DNA of 64,000 nt from NCBI RefSeq assembly GCF_009861525.1, contig NZ_WVHL01000003.1:1364001-1428000 (forward strand), read 5' to 3'. The notes beneath the pieces were generated by a model. That model worked only from the letters and a program-made list of their open reading frames with translations. It was not told where the DNA came from and searched no databases. Positions within the stretch are counted from its first letter, which is position 1. Every line of letters starts with the position of its first letter. Below, in pieces: positions 23,801 to 38,100 of the stretch. This DNA is from Pseudomonas sp. LD120. GTDB lineage: Bacteria; Pseudomonadota; Gammaproteobacteria; Pseudomonadales; Pseudomonadaceae. The translations under genes were made by a program, and so were the position numbers.

Positions 23801-26160
23801 GCATCGGCGCAGGCGATCCGCAGGCGTTCAACGGGAGCTACACACCGTTTAACCGCAAGCACGCCCAGCAGGCCTGCTTGCAGCTCTTCATCATCGGCGG
23901 GCGAGCCCCGGCCTACGGTGATGAAAGTCGCTACTTCAGCCTGCTCCAGGCTGGGCGAATCGGCCAATTGCTCCTGGAAAAACAAGGCGAGTTCGGCGTG
24001 GGGCTGTGCCCCATCGGCTCGATGTATTTCGACAGGGTGCGCGCGGCCTTCGATCTGCAGGAGGGCGATCAACTGCTGCACAGCTTCGTCGGCGGCGCCG
24101 TCAGTCAAGCACGTGCGCCGGGCTGGCCACGGCTGGAGATCGACGCTGACAAGCAGATCGCCGTCGGACACTCTACCGCCGAGGCGCTGGCGATCATCGG
24201 CCTCAGCGGTCGCTATCCCGATGCCGCCAACCCGCAGGAACTGTGGCAGAACCTCAGCGCCGGCCGCTCGGCAATCCAGAGCGTTGGCCGTGAGTCGCTG
24301 CTCGGGGGCGGGGATGACCGTGCGGACTCCACGCAATGGGCGGTGGGCGCACTGGCTGGCAAGCAGCTGTTTGATCCGCTGCTGTTCAATATCACCCCCG
24401 CGCAAGCCAGGACCCTGGACCCCCAGGAGCGGCTGTTCCTGCAGACGGTCTGGCACTGCCTGGAAAACAGCGGTTATACCGCCGCGGGCCTGCGGCGCAA
24501 GGTCGAGCGGGTCGGCGTGTTCGTCGGCGCGATGTGGGGGGATTACCAGCACCACCAGCCCACCGCCGAGGGTGAGCGAGGCACTTCGTTTCTTTCGGCG
24601 ATCGCCAACCGGGTGTCGTTCTTCAATGACTTCAACGGCCCCAGCGTCACTGTCGATACGTCGTGCTCATCGGCGATGACGGCGTTGCATTTGGCGTGTA
24701 CCAGCATTCGCCTGGGTGAGTGCCAGGCCGCGATTGTCGGTGGCGTCAACCTGATCAGCCATCCCTCGCACCTGGAGCTTTTGAGCTCGCTGCAGTTGCT
24801 GTCCGACGATGGCCAGTCTCATCCGTTCGGTCGCAATGCCCATGGCTGGGTAGCGGGTGAAGGAGTGGGAGCGCTGTTGATCAGGCCGCTTGCTGATGCG
24901 CAACGCGACGCCGATCAGATACTCGGGGTGATTCGCACCACGGCGATCAGCCACAGCGGCAAGACATTTCGTTACGGGGCGCCGAGTGCCGAGCGCCAGG
25001 CCGCAGCGATGCGCTGGGTCCTGCAACAGGCGGACCTGCCCGCCGAGGCCATTGGCTATGTGGAGGCTGCCGCACCGGGCGCGAGCCTGGCGGACGGCGC
25101 CGAGTTTGCAGCGATCAGCCAGGTTTTCGGCGCCGCTCCTGGCAATACGCCGCTCAGGGTCGGCTCGATCAAGGCCAATATCGGCCACCTTGAATCCGCA
25201 TCGGCGCTGTCGCAGATCACCAAAGTCCTGATGCAGTTGAAGTACCGGCAGATAGCTCCGACCCTGGGCTGCCATCCATTGAGCCCCTTGATTGGCGCAG
25301 AGCATGGCCACCTTGCCATCGCCGACCAGTTGAGCGAATGGCGAGGGCCGCAGCGTGCTCTGATCAACGCCTTCGGTGCCAGCGGCTCTGGCGGTCACCT
25401 GATCCTCGAAGCCGCGCCGCCCAGGGCCGCAACGGTGAAGGACGTCGGGCCCTGGCTGTTTCCCTTTACCGCCACGAGCCGTGAGCAGCTCGATCAGTTG
25501 CTGGCGGCGTTGGCCGATGATCTGCAGGCGGGGCGCCTGGGGGATGCCAGCCTTGGCGATATCAGCTACACCCTGTGTGTCGGCCGGGTGCCGCTGGAGC
25601 ATCGCTTGGCGCTGGTGGCGCAGAGCGAGGCGGAATTGTTGTCGCTGCTCGGCGCCGAGCATGACCCATCGGTGCTACGCGGCACGCGGGTGAGTTCGGC
25701 GCCACCGGCGGCAAGCGAGGCGGATCTGCACGGACTCGATCGCCCGGCGTTGAACGCCATTGCCCGCCGCTGGATGGCCGGCGACACCAGCCTGGAAGAG
25801 ATTGCCCAGCATGACCTGCGGCGAGTGGCATTGACGGCATACCCCTTTGCAACGATCGATTGCCATATCGCTGCCCAGCCCCGGGCCGAGGCACCGCAGC
25901 CGCCAGCACGGGACGAGACCCTGCAGACAGCGCTGGAAGGCTACCTCACGCGACATTTTTCCAAGGTGTCCGCAATTCCCGAGAGCCGCCTCGACAGTGT
26001 CGAAACCTTCGATCGCTACGGCTTGACCTCGTTGATGATCACCACGCTCACCCAGCGTCTGGCACAAGTGTTTGGCGAGTTGTCCAGCACCCTGTTTTTC
26101 GAACACCAGAGCATTGCCGCACTGGCGGCTTATTTCGCCAGCGAGCATCAGGCGCGCAGC
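20818..26160 (+). other. Loading unit: A(Ser)-PCP-Ox-Ox-KS0-ACP
   Basis: Aligning the A domain to the GrsA pocket positions gives D-V-W-H-F-S-L-V-D-K, the standard serine code. The following ~450 residues read as two SagB/nitroreductase-like halves (GKYLYSSAGGLNAIQCYLYV; later YFSLLQAGRIGQLLLEKQ), the FMN-dependent type that oxidises azolines. KS0 keeps Cys1283 and His1457 (KANIGHLE) but has VEAAAPGAS where elongating KSs have VEAHGTGT, so it should transfer rather than condense. There is no C or cyclisation domain, so acetylation and ring closure of the seryl unit must be done by another protein (RzxA in the known pathway, as I recall it). Confidence 0.85.
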
Positions 26161-29100
26161 CGGCAATTGCTCGGGGTCCAGGCCCGTCCCCCGGCGGCCA
26201 CCCAGGCTGCCCAGACCGCCAGAGCAGCGCAACCGGCTGCTGCCAGCCGACGTCTGGAACCCGAGGAACCGATCGCGATCATTGGCCTGGCCGGGCGCTT
26301 TCCCGGCGCGCCGGACATGGAGCGCTTCTGGGACAACCTGAAAAACGCCGTCGACAGCATCAGTGAGATCCCCGCTGAGCGCTGGGAGCACCAGCGCTAC
26401 TACAGCCGCGACCGTGGCCAAAAAGGCAAGATCAATACCCGCTGGGGCGGTTTCATCGACGGCGTCGATCGCTTTGATCCGCTGTTTTTCAATATCTCGC
26501 CGCGAGACGCCGAGCGGATGGACCCGCAGGAGCGGATCTTCCTCGAAACCGCCTGGCACACCCTGGAAGACGCCGGCTACGACCGGGCCGGGCTGCAACG
26601 TCACTACCAGGGGAACATGGGCGTGTTCGTCGGGGTGATGCACGGCGAATACCTGCTTTATACCCGCTCCGTCGCGGCCGATTGCAGCGATGACGCAGTG
26701 GACTCGTCGTTTGGTTCAATCGCCAATCGCGTGTCCTACGTCTTTGATTGCAACGGCCCGAGCATGGCCGTCGACACCATCTGCTCGTCGTCGCTGACCG
26801 CGCTGCACCTGGCCGTCGAGAGCCTGAAACGCGGCGAGTGCCGGCTGGCCCTGGCCGGTGGCGTCAACCTGTCGCTGCACCCCAACAAATATTTCATCCA
26901 GTCGCAGTTGACCATGTCGTCCACGGATGGCCGCTGCCGCAGCTTCGGCGAAGGCGGCGATGGTTTTGTACCGGGGGAAGGCGCCGCAGCGGTGCTGCTC
27001 AAGCCGCTGTCCCAGGCCCAGGCCGATGGCGACAACATCTATGGGGTGATCCGGGCGACCTCGGTCAACCATAACGGCAGGACCCATGGCTACACGGTGC
27101 CGAGCCCCAATGCCCAAGGCGCAATGATTGCCGAGTCCCTTGAAAAGGCACGGATGGACCCCCGTGAGCTGAGTTATGTCGAGGCGCACGGTACCGGCAC
27201 GGCACTGGGCGATCCGATTGAAATCAGCGGCCTGCAACAGGGCTTCGCCAAACGCAGTGCCGCGCTCGGCAGCGAGGCCGGCCCGTTGCAGCAGTGCGCC
27301 CTCGGATCAGCCAAGTCCAACATCGGCCACCTGGAGTCGGCCGCCGGTATCGCCGGTATCGCCAAGGTCCTGCTACAGCTCAAACATCGCCAGTTGGTAC
27401 CGTCGCTGCATTCGAGCCGGCTCAACCCGGGTATCTGCTTCAGCGACTCGCCGTTCTACATTCCCCAGCAACTGCAAGCCTGGCACCCACCGCTGCTGAA
27501 TCTCGATGGCCGTGAGCGTCCATACCCACTTGCGGCCTCGGTGTCGTCGTTCGGTTCGGGTGGCTCGAACGGTCACGTGATCATTGCCCAGTACATTGCG
27601 CCGCCCAGTGCGGATGCGGATGCGGATGCGGAGGCCGGACAGCCGGCGATCATTGTGCTCTCGGCCAGAACCCCGGCCCAACTGCAACAGCAGGTCGAAC
27701 GTCTGCTGCAGTTCCTGCAGCGGCGCGACACCGAGGGCGAGTCGCCGCGCCTGGCGGACCTGGCCTTCACCCTGCAACAGGGCCGGGAGGCGTTGGAGTA
27801 TCGGCTGGCCTTCTGTGCCGACTCAACCGCTGAGCTGCAACAGCGATTGACCCAAGGCCTGGCGCAATTGATCAGCGCGCCGGAGCAATCCGGCTGCTTC
27901 GACGGCCTGCATCTGGGCCGGGTGCAAGACCATAAGGCCGCGATGGCGGTGCTGGCCCAGGATGAGGACATGGCGCTGACCCTGGCGGCCTGGGCCGGCA
28001 AGGGCAAATATCAGAAGCTGCTTGAACTGTGGGTCAAAGGGCTGACCTTCGACTGGGCGCTGCTGGGGACGCCCACACCGCAGGCCCGGCGGATCAGCCT
28101 GCCGGGTTATCCCTTTGCCCGCGAACGGATCTGGGTCTCAGGCGGGTTCCAGTTCCCGCCCCAGGGGCAGCAGGGCGGCGAGGCCCGGCTGCACCCGTTG
28201 CTGCATGGCAACGTATCGGATCTGTCACAGCAGCAATTCACCTCGGTGTTCAGCGGCAACGAGTTTTTCCTGCGCGATCATCGGGTCCGCCAGCAGAAGG
28301 TCTTGCCCGGCGTTGCCTACCTTGAGATGGCACGCGAGGCAATCAGTCGCTCCCTCGGTGATCTGGCCCCTGACGCAATCCTGAGCCTGGACAACCTGGT
28401 GTGGTCGCAGCCGCTGATGCTCAGCGCAGAAGACGCCGATCCCGTCACCGTCGACATCCTCATCGACAGCGTCGACGAGCAGCGCCTGAGCTTCGAGATT
28501 CGCCAGCGGCAACCGCAGACGCTGTGTTGCCAGGGTGACGCCGTGTTGCTTGCGCACCGCCCTGAGCCGACGGCGTCCCTGGCGTCGCTGCAAGCCTCGA
28601 TCCAGGGGCAGCGCCACGAAGCCGATGGCTTGTACCGCGTGTTCGAGGCGATGCAGATCAACTACGGCCCCAGCCATCGGTCGGTTCGCGAACTGTGGGT
28701 CGATGGCGATCAGGTGCTGGCTCGGATCGAACTGCCCCAGGCCCTGAGTGCAGGCCTGTCGTCGTACGTCCTGCACCCGAGCCTGATGGACGGTGCACTG
28801 CAGTCAACCCTGGGCCTGCTGCTGGCAGAGCAACTCGATCAGCAGGCAGAGCCGCTGCCCAGTCAAACCTGGGTGCCTTTTGCGCTGGCCCGGCTGCAAC
28901 TGAGCGGCGTGGCGCTGGGTGAGCAGGTCTGGGCCTGGGTACGGCGCGGTGCCCAAGGCACGGAAGGTGGACAGTCGACCTTCGACCTCGATCTCTACAA
29001 TCAGCGTGGCGAGCATTGTGTGGCGCTGCTGGGGTTGGTCCTGCGGGAAATGAAAGCGCCGTCGCCCCTGGAGGCAATGCTCGAAGACCGTCCGCGGAGC

Positions 29101-32100
29101 GACAGCTTCCTGGTGGAAAGATGGCACCGGTTCAGCCCCCAGCCGCTGCCGCCGAGCAGCGCTCGGTTGTTGCTGGTGAGCAGCGATGCCCAAGGTCATC
29201 GGCAGTTGAGCGCTCGCTATCCGCAGGCGGCTGCGCTGTTGCTGGACGGTAGCGAGTCGATCGACACACTCACCGGGCTGCTGCGCGAGGTCGGACCGCT
29301 GGAGCACCTGCTATGGCTGGCGCCGACAGCGTCGGCCGAGGACTACAGCGCTGACGGTCTGATCAACGCCCAAGAGGCCGGGGTGCTGGGCTGTTTCCGC
29401 TTGATCAAGGCATTGCTGGGGCTGGGGCTGGATCAACAGCCTCTGGCCTGGACAGTGATCACCCGCGGGGCGCTGACGGTGTTTGGCGAAGCCAGCCCCC
29501 TGCATCAGGCCGTCACCGAGCCGGTGGCCCCGGCGCACGCCGGTATCCACGGGCTGATCGGGGTGATGGCCAAGGAATACAGCCACTGGCCGGTGAGGGT
29601 AGTGGACCTGCCGGCAGACGACAGCTGGCCGAGCCTGGACCCGCTGTCGTTGCCCGCCGAGCCTCATGGTGATGCGCTGGCCTGTCGTAATGACCTCTGG
29701 TACCGCCCGTACCTGGCGCCTTGCCTGGCGCAGGCCGACGCGTCCGGCGAGGTTGCAAGCCTCTACCGCGAGGGGGGGGTGTACCTGGTGATCGGCGGGG
29801 CTGGGGGGATTGGCCGGGTATGGAGCGAGTACTTGATTCGCACCCGCAGGGCCCAGGTGGTCTGGCTGGGGCGGCGCGAGCAGGACGAGCGGATCGAGGC
29901 GGCGATCAGCGAGCTGGCGCGGTTTGGCCCGGCGCCGCGCTACATCAGCGCCGATGCCGGCCACCACGCCGCACTGCAACAGGCGGTGACGCAAGTCATT
30001 GCCGAGTACGGCCCGATTCATGGGGTGATCCACGCGGCGATCCAGCTTGAGGATCAAAGCCTGGCGCGCATGGACCTGCCAAGATTCACCGCCGCGCTGG
30101 CCGCCAAGGTCGATGTCTGTGTCCGCCTGGCCGAAGTGTTCGAACACCAGCCGCTGGATTTCATGCTGTTGTTCTCATCGCTGCAGAGCTTCACCAAGTC
30201 CGCCGGCCAGAGCAACTATGCGGCCGGCTGCACCTTCAAGAACGCCTTCGGCCGCGGCCTGGCACAACGGCGCGGTTACCCGGTGAAAGTCATCAACTGG
30301 GGCTACTGGGGCCATGTCGGCTCGGTGGCCAGCGAAGACTACCGGCGCCGGATGGCCGAAGCCGGCCTTGGTTCGATTGACGGCGAAGCGGCGATGGCGG
30401 CCCTGGAAACGCTGCTGGCCGGACCCTTCCAGCAATTGGCGTTCCTGCGCACCTCCCAGCGTTTGAACGACACCTTCAGCCACTTGGCGCTGCCCCGGCA
30501 TCCCGCCGGGCCTTTCGGTGAGTACGGCCTAGTCCTGCCCGCCGCCTACCCGTCGCAGATCGCCCGGATAACGGGTCACCTGCGGGTGGATCATCAGCAG
30601 GTTCGCCGCGCAGTCGAGCAGGCGCAGGCGCACAAGGTCGCCATCGATGAGCTGCAGGCGCGCTTGCTCTACGCCCAGTTGCAGCAAGCGGGCTGGTTCA
30701 GTCGCGACAGCGAAAGCCTTGCCCAAATGCAACAGCGCAGCGGCCTGTTGCCGCTGTACCAGCGCTGGATCGACAAGAGCCTGGAGGAACTGGCAGAGCG
30801 CGGTTTTCTGCAACTGGAGGGCGACACCTGCCGTGTGGCCGATCCGCAGCCGCTGGCGCTGGATGCCCTGTGGCGCGAATGGGATGAGCAAAAGCCGGCC
30901 TGGCTGCAGCAGCCTTGTCTCAAGGCCGAGGTGCTGCTTGGCGAGGCGACCCTGCGGCAATTGCCGCAGATCCTCGATGGCCGGATCGCGGCCACCGACA
31001 TCCTGTTCCCCGATGCCTCGATGTCGCGGGTCGAGGGTATCTACAAGCACAACCCGCTGTCGGACTTCTTCAATGAAGTGATGCTCGATGCGCTGCTGGA
31101 ATGTGTCAGGGGCCGGCTGGAGCAGGCGCCCCAGACGCCGATCCGGATCCTGGAGATCGGCGCCGGCACCGGTGGCACCAGCGCGCGGGCCTTTGAAAAG
31201 CTGCGCCCCTGGCAATCGCAGATCGGCGAGTACTGCTACACCGACGTCTCCCAGGCGTTTCTGATGCATGCGCGGCAAACCTTTGGCCCGCAGACGCCGT
31301 ACCTCAGCTATCAGTTGCTGGATGTCGACAAGCCCCTGGCAGAGCAGGGCTTGTCGATCGGTAGCTATGACCTGGTGATTGCTACCAACGTTCTGCACGC
31401 CACGCCGGACCTGCGCCGGGCGCTGAAGAATGCCAAGGCCGCGCTCAAGCACAACGGCCTGATTCTGATCAACGAGATTGCCCGCAACGGCCTGTTTACC
31501 CACCTGACCTTCGGTCTGCTCAAGGGCTGGTGGCTGTACGACGATCAGCCGTTGCGTTTGCCCGGCGGCCCGGCGCTTGCGCCCAGGCAGTGGAAGCAGA
31601 TGCTGGAAAGCGAAGGGTATCGGCAGGTGGGGTTCCCGGCCCTGGCCGAGCACGACCTTGGGCAGCAGATCGTCATCGCCCAGAGCAATGGCGTGGTCTG
31701 GCAGGATTTGCAGTGCACCCTCGACCCGCCCCGGGTTGCCCCCGTCAGCCAGGCGCGCGTGGCGGCTCAGGCGCCCCGAGCGCCGCAGCCCAGCGTGATC
31801 CCGGCGCCGAGTGGCGAAGTCAGCAATGCCCGGCTCAAGGACGAAACGGTGCGTTACCTCAAGCAGGTGGTCGGCGGCCTGTTCAAGATTGCCCCCGAAG
31901 CGATTGACGCCCGTGAAGCGCTGGAAACCTACGGCATCGACTCGATCCTGGTGGTGCAGTTGAGCAACCTGCTGCGCGGCGAACTGTCGGGGATCAGCAG
32001 CACATTGTTCTTTGAATACCAAAGCATCGAAGCACTGGCGGAGCATTTTGTCGCTTCGCAGAAAGACCGGCTCAAGGCGTTGCTGGGCCTGGACCAGACG

Positions 32101-35100
32101 CCGGCCGCGGTGCAGCCGCGGGCAGCCGCAACCGTCGAACCGTTGATCAAGCCGGGCAAGCAGCGCTTTGCCGCCAAGGCACCCGAGGCTGCTCCGGCGC
32201 TCGCCCGCGGCACTGACGTTGCCATCGTCGGCCTGGCGGGGCGCTACGCCCATTCCAACAACGTTGGCGAGCTGTGGCAGCACCTGAAAAATGGCCAGAG
32301 CTGCATCGATGAAGTACCAGCGGACCGTTGGGACTGGCGCCAGTATTTCCATCAGGCTCCGGGTACCCAGGGCCATATCTATACCCCCTGGGGAGGGTTC
32401 ATCCGCGAGATCGACAAGTTCGACCCGCTGTTCTTTCATCTTTCACCTCGCGAAGCGTTGAAAATGGACCCTCAGGAGCGCTTGTTCCTGGAGGAGGCCT
32501 ATCACTGCATCAGCGACGCCGGCTATACCCCGGGACGTCTGGCCGAACGGCATCGGGTCGGTGTGTTTGTCGGGGTCATGAACGGTACCTATGCCCGCCA
32601 GTCCAGCTACTGGTCAGTGGCCAACCGCGTGTCCTACCAGTTCAACTTCCAAGGCCCGAGCCTCGCGGTGGACACCGCCTGTTCGTCATCGATCAGCGCG
32701 CTGCACCTGGCCCTGGACAGCCTGCACAGCGGGGTCAGCGACTGTGTGCTGGTGGGCGGGGTCAATCTGGTGAGTGATCCGGTGCACTACATGGGCCTGA
32801 GCGAGATGAAGATGTTGTCGCCGGGTAAACAGTGCAAGGCATTCGGCGCCCAGGCCGATGGTTTTGTCGGGGGGGAGGGCGTGGGCGCCTTGCTGCTCAA
32901 GCCGCTGGCGCAGGCCGAGGCTGACGGCGACCGGATCTACGGGGTGATCAAGGGCAGCATGATCAATGCCGGCGGAAAAACCAACGGCTACACCGTGCCC
33001 AACCCGCTGGCCCAGAGCCGATTGGTAATCGATTCCCTGGCCCGGGCCGGTGTCGACGCCCGATCGGTGAGCTACGTCGAGGCCCACGGCACTGGAACCG
33101 CGCTGGGCGACCCGATCGAAATCGCCGGCCTGGTCCGGGCCTTCAATAGCAGCGGGCAAACGCCTGCCCGGCAGTACTGCGCCATCGGTTCGATAAAACC
33201 CAATATTGGCCATTGCGAAAGCGCGGCGGGCATCGCCGGTATCACCAAGGTGCTGCTGCAACTCCAGCACCGCCAACGGGTACCGTCGCTGCACGCCGAT
33301 CCACTGAATCCGGAGATCGACTTTGCCAACAGCCCGTTCGTGGTTCAGCGCTCGCTGGCCGAGTGGGCTCGGCCGCAGGTGCTGATCGACGGTGTGCTGC
33401 AGACCTTCAAGCGCATTGCCACGGTGTCGTCGTTCGGTGCGGGCGGCGCCAATGCCCACGTAGTGATCGAGGAGTACGAAGACCGACGGCCACGACCAGC
33501 GATTGCGGTCAATGAGCAGCAACCGGCAATCATCCTGCTGTCGGCCAGGACCCGCGAGCAGTTGCGGCAGCAGGCCGGGCTGCTGTTGGCGATGCTGGAG
33601 CAGGAATCCGACGCAATCGATCTGCCCGCGCTGGCCTTCAGCTTGCAGGTCGCTCGCGAGGCAATGGAGTATCGCCACGGGCTGCTGGTCAGCTCGCTGG
33701 CACAGTTGAAAGATCTGTTGCGAGACTTTATCGACAGCCAGGCCGGGGACGTTCGCGAGCATCGTCGGCTCAAGGGCGATGAGCAGGCGACGGGCGCCGA
33801 CATCGGCCACTGGATCGAGCGCGGCGAGTATCGCCGGCTGCTCGAGGCCTGGCTCGACGGCATGACCGTGGATTGGCGGCTGATGTACCCGCAGGGCACG
33901 CCGAGGCCCATCAGCTTGCCGGGCTACCCCTTTGCCCGAGAGCGCTACTGGCGCGATCAGCCGTCACTGTCCGGGGCGCCGCTGTCGAGCGAGGAACACC
34001 TGCATCCGTTGCTGCAGCGCAACGTATCGGACCTGCGCGGTTTGCGTTACCTGAGCCGCTTCACCGGGCGCGAAGCCGTGCTGGCCGAGCATCAGGTCAA
34101 TGGCCGGGGCGTCCTGCCGGGCGCAGCGATGATCGTCATGATTCACGCGGCATTGAGCAACGCCCTGGGCGGCGTGGTGCCGGCGGGCCGGGCGCTGGTC
34201 ATCCGCAACCTGGCCTGGCTCCAGCCGTTCAGCGTCGATGCGGGTAACCGGGGGGAGCTGTTCCTGGAACTGAATCGGCAGGCACAGGACGACCACCAGA
34301 TCGGCATCTGTTCCTACGATGACGCGGGAGCGCTACAGCTGCATTGTCGCGCCTCGGCCACCACCGCCGAGGTCCAGGCGGCGCACCTTGACTTCAACCG
34401 CATCGATGCCCGAGTGGTGGACGTCGAGGCCTGCTATCAGCGCTTTGCGGCGATGGGCATCGACTATGGCGTTGCTCATCGGCGCTTGCTGTCGCTGCTG
34501 CGCCAGGGCGATCAGGCACTGGCGCAGGTCGCCCTGCACGACCCGGCGCTGAATGCCGGTCTTGCGCTGCACCCGGCGCTGCTGGATGCAGCCATGCAGG
34601 GCGTCATGGCCTTGCTGTTGGATGAACTGGGTGAGCGTCCGGCGTTGCTCATGCCTGATGGGCTGGCTGAATGCACGGTGTTCGGCGCCTGCCCGGCGAG
34701 CGCGCAGGTGCAGATCCGCAGGGCCGGGACCACGCCGGGTGGCTATCGCTTTGATCTGGCGCTGTTCGATGAGCACGGCCAGTGCCTGGCGACCCTCGAT
34801 CGCTTGTCGTTCAAGACGGTGCCCGCTACGCCCCTCGGCGCCCGTACCGGGCTGCTGTGTCACCGACACTGGGGCGACGCTGAACCGGCCGCTGCGCCGG
34901 CGGCGCCGAGGATCGCGCAGGTGGTGCTGATACTGGGCCGTTCCGGGGTCTTCGCCGGGTTGGCCGAGCAGTTACAGGCGCAAGGGGTGAGCAGTTGTGT
35001 GTTGGCACAGGAGGATTACCCAAGCGTGGCCCTGGCGCTTGCCGAGCAGCTCCAGCCATTGCTGCGCGCGGCGCAGCCGTGCCTGGTGCAACTGCTGGTT

Positions 35101-38100
35101 CCGGCAGACGATCGCCACGGTTATCGTGGCCTTGGCGGCCTGTTGTGCAGCGCCAGTCGCGAACAACCGGCGCTGATCAGCCAGTTGATAGAGGTTTCGC
35201 CGCAGCTCGACAGGCAGCCGCTGCTGGCCCAGTTGTCCGCCGAGGCCGCCGCCCCCGGCGAGTGCCAATTGCGCTATCTGGCCGAGGCCGGCGCGCTGCG
35301 GCGCCAGCAACTGAGCTGGCGCCAGCAACCGCTGGGCAGCGCGCCTGCGCCCTGGCGGCCCGAGGGTGTCTACCTGATTACCGGCGGTTTGGGCGGTGTC
35401 GGCAGCGTCCTGGCCCAGGCGATCATGGCCGCGGCCCCAGGGGCTCGCGTGGTGCTCTGTGGGCGCACGCCGGCCGAGGCCTCGACAGTCGTCGACAAGC
35501 TGGCGCAACTGGGCGCAGGGCTTGTCTACCGCGCGGTGGACCTGGCGGATGCCGAGCAGGTCGAGCGCCTGATGGCCGAGGTCGTCACCGCTTACGGCGG
35601 CTTGCACGGGATCATCCATTGCGCCGGGGTCACCCGTGATGGCTTGCTCATGCACAAACGCGAGGAAGACTTTGCTGCGGTGTTCGCCGCCAAGGTCGAC
35701 GGGGTGCAGCACCTTGACCGCTGCAGTGCCGCCTTGGCGCTGGACTTTTTCGTGCTGTATTCCTCGATCGCCAGCGTCCTGGGCAACGCCGGACAGTGTG
35801 ACTACGCCGCGGCCAATGGCTATCTGGACGCTTTCGCGAGCCTGCGCAATCGACAGGTCGCCGCGCGAGCGCGACACGGCCGCACCCTGGCGATCAACTG
35901 GCCGCTGTGGCTCGAAGGTGGCCTGCACATGAGCGAGGCCGCACGGCGGATTCTGGCGCAAGCTACCGGCATCGAGGCAATGGCCAGTGCCACTGGTCTT
36001 CAAGCCCTCTACCAGGCGTTGCACTGCGACGATGATCAACTGATGGTGCTGGCTGGCGATACCGAGCGGCTGGCTGCGTTGCTGAGCGGCGCCCCCGCAC
36101 CGGCAACGCTGCCGGCCCCCGCGCCGGTCGACGTTGAACACCTGCTGGGCTGGCTGCGCCAGTTGCTGGCCAGGACCGTGAAAATTGCCCCGTCCCGGCT
36201 GGATGATGAGGTGCCGTTTGAGCAGTACGGCATCGACTCGCTGATGATCATGGAAATGACCGCCGCCCTGGAAAAACGCTTTGGGCCGCTGTCCAAGACC
36301 CTGTTCTTCGAGCACCCCAGCCTGCAGCAGATGGCCGATCACCTGGCCACTCGGCTGCCGTCGATCAGCCAGGTGGCGGACCAGGGGCGGTTGATAGTGC
36401 AACTGCGCAGCCTGCTGGCGAGTGCCGTGAACAGGCCGCTGGAACAGATCGATGACCAGCGGTGCTTCGAGAACTACGGCCTTGATTCGCTGGGCATCCT
36501 CGGTCTCACACGGCGTCTGGAAAGTCGTTTTGGCGCTCTATCACCCGGGTTGTTGTTCGAGTATTCCAGTGTGCGAAGCCTTGCCCGGTACCTGGAATCC
36601 AGGGGCCGCGTGGCTGCCGAGGCTGTTGCGTCGCCGACAGCCACAGCCAGCGCCCATACCCCCCAGCGGCGGCTGTTCGAGCAGCCACTGCAACCGCTTC
36701 AGCCGGCCGTGCCGCGGCGGGACGACGTAGCGATCATCGGCCTGGCCGGGCGCTACCCGGACGCCGACGACCTCGAGGCTTTCTGGCAGAACCTCAGCCA
36801 AGGCAAGAACAGCATCAGCGAGATTCCTTCCGAACGCTGGGACTGGCGGGACTACTACAGCAGCAACCGCGCCGAAAGCGGGGTGCACAACAGCAAATGG
36901 GGAGGCTTCATTGCCGGCGTCGATCAATTCGATCCGCTGTTCTTCAATATTTCGCCATTGGAAGCCGAACTGATCGATCCTCAGGAGCGGTTGTTTCTGC
37001 AAACCGCCTGGTCGGCCATGGAAGACGCCGGCTACAGCCGCCAGGTCGGCGGCGAGCAAGGCGGTGACGGCCAGCAGGTCGGCGTCTATGCCGGGGTGAT
37101 GTACAGCGAATACCAACTGCTGGGCGCCGAAGCCAGCCTGCGCGGCCAGCGCATGGGCTTTGCCGGCTCCAGCGCGAGCATCGCCAACCGGGTGTCGTTC
37201 TGCCTCAACCTGCAGGGCCCGAGCCTGGCGGTTGACTCGATGTGCTCCAGCTCACTGACCGCCATCCACCTGGCCTGCCAGGACCTGCACAGTGGTCGCA
37301 CCTCGATGGCCATTGCCGGCGGCGTCAACCTGACCCTGCACCCCAACAAGTACCTGATGCTCAGCAGCGGCCAGTACATCTCCAACCAGGGCCAGTGCGC
37401 CAGCTTCGGTGAGGGGGGGGACGGCTACGTGCCGGGCGAGGGCGTTGGCGTGGTGATCCTCAAGCGGCTGGCGGATGCGCAGCGCGACGGCGATCAGATC
37501 TACGGGCTGGTCAAGGGCAGCTACCTCAACCATGGCGGCAAGAGTACCGGCTACAGCGTGCCCGACCCCCGGGCGCAACAGGCCGCGATCAGCGGGGCAC
37601 TCAAGGAGGCGCAGGTGCCCCCGGCCGCCATCAGTTACATCGAGGCCCATGGCACCGGAACCCGCCTGGGCGACCCGATCGAGATCGCCGGCCTGGCCAA
37701 CGCCCTGGGGGCTCGTCCCCCTGGCCAGACCTGCTGGATCGGTTCGGTGAAGTCCAATATCGGTCACTGTGAAGCGGCGGCGGGTATCGCCGGCCTGACC
37801 AAGGTGCTGTTGCAGCTCAAGCACGGAAAACTGGTGCCGTCGCTGCATTCACAGACCCTCAACCCCTTTATCGACTTTGCGGCGACCCCGTTCGAGGTCA
37901 ACCAGCACCTGCGCGAATGGCCACGGCCCGTGCACGGTACCGAGCCGATGCCGCGCATCGCCGGTATTTCCTCCTTCGGCGCCGGCGGTGCCAACGGCCA
38001 TCTGATCATTGCCCAGTACGAGCAGGCAAGACCTGCGCCCGGCCAGGCTGATCGGCCTGAAATGATCCTGCTGTCAGCCCGCGAGCCCGAGCAGTTGCAA

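Noticed and set aside
24130..24200. GHSTA motif before KS0 as a possible AT active site
   Set aside because: It lies in the linker just before the KS start, with no surrounding AT fold.
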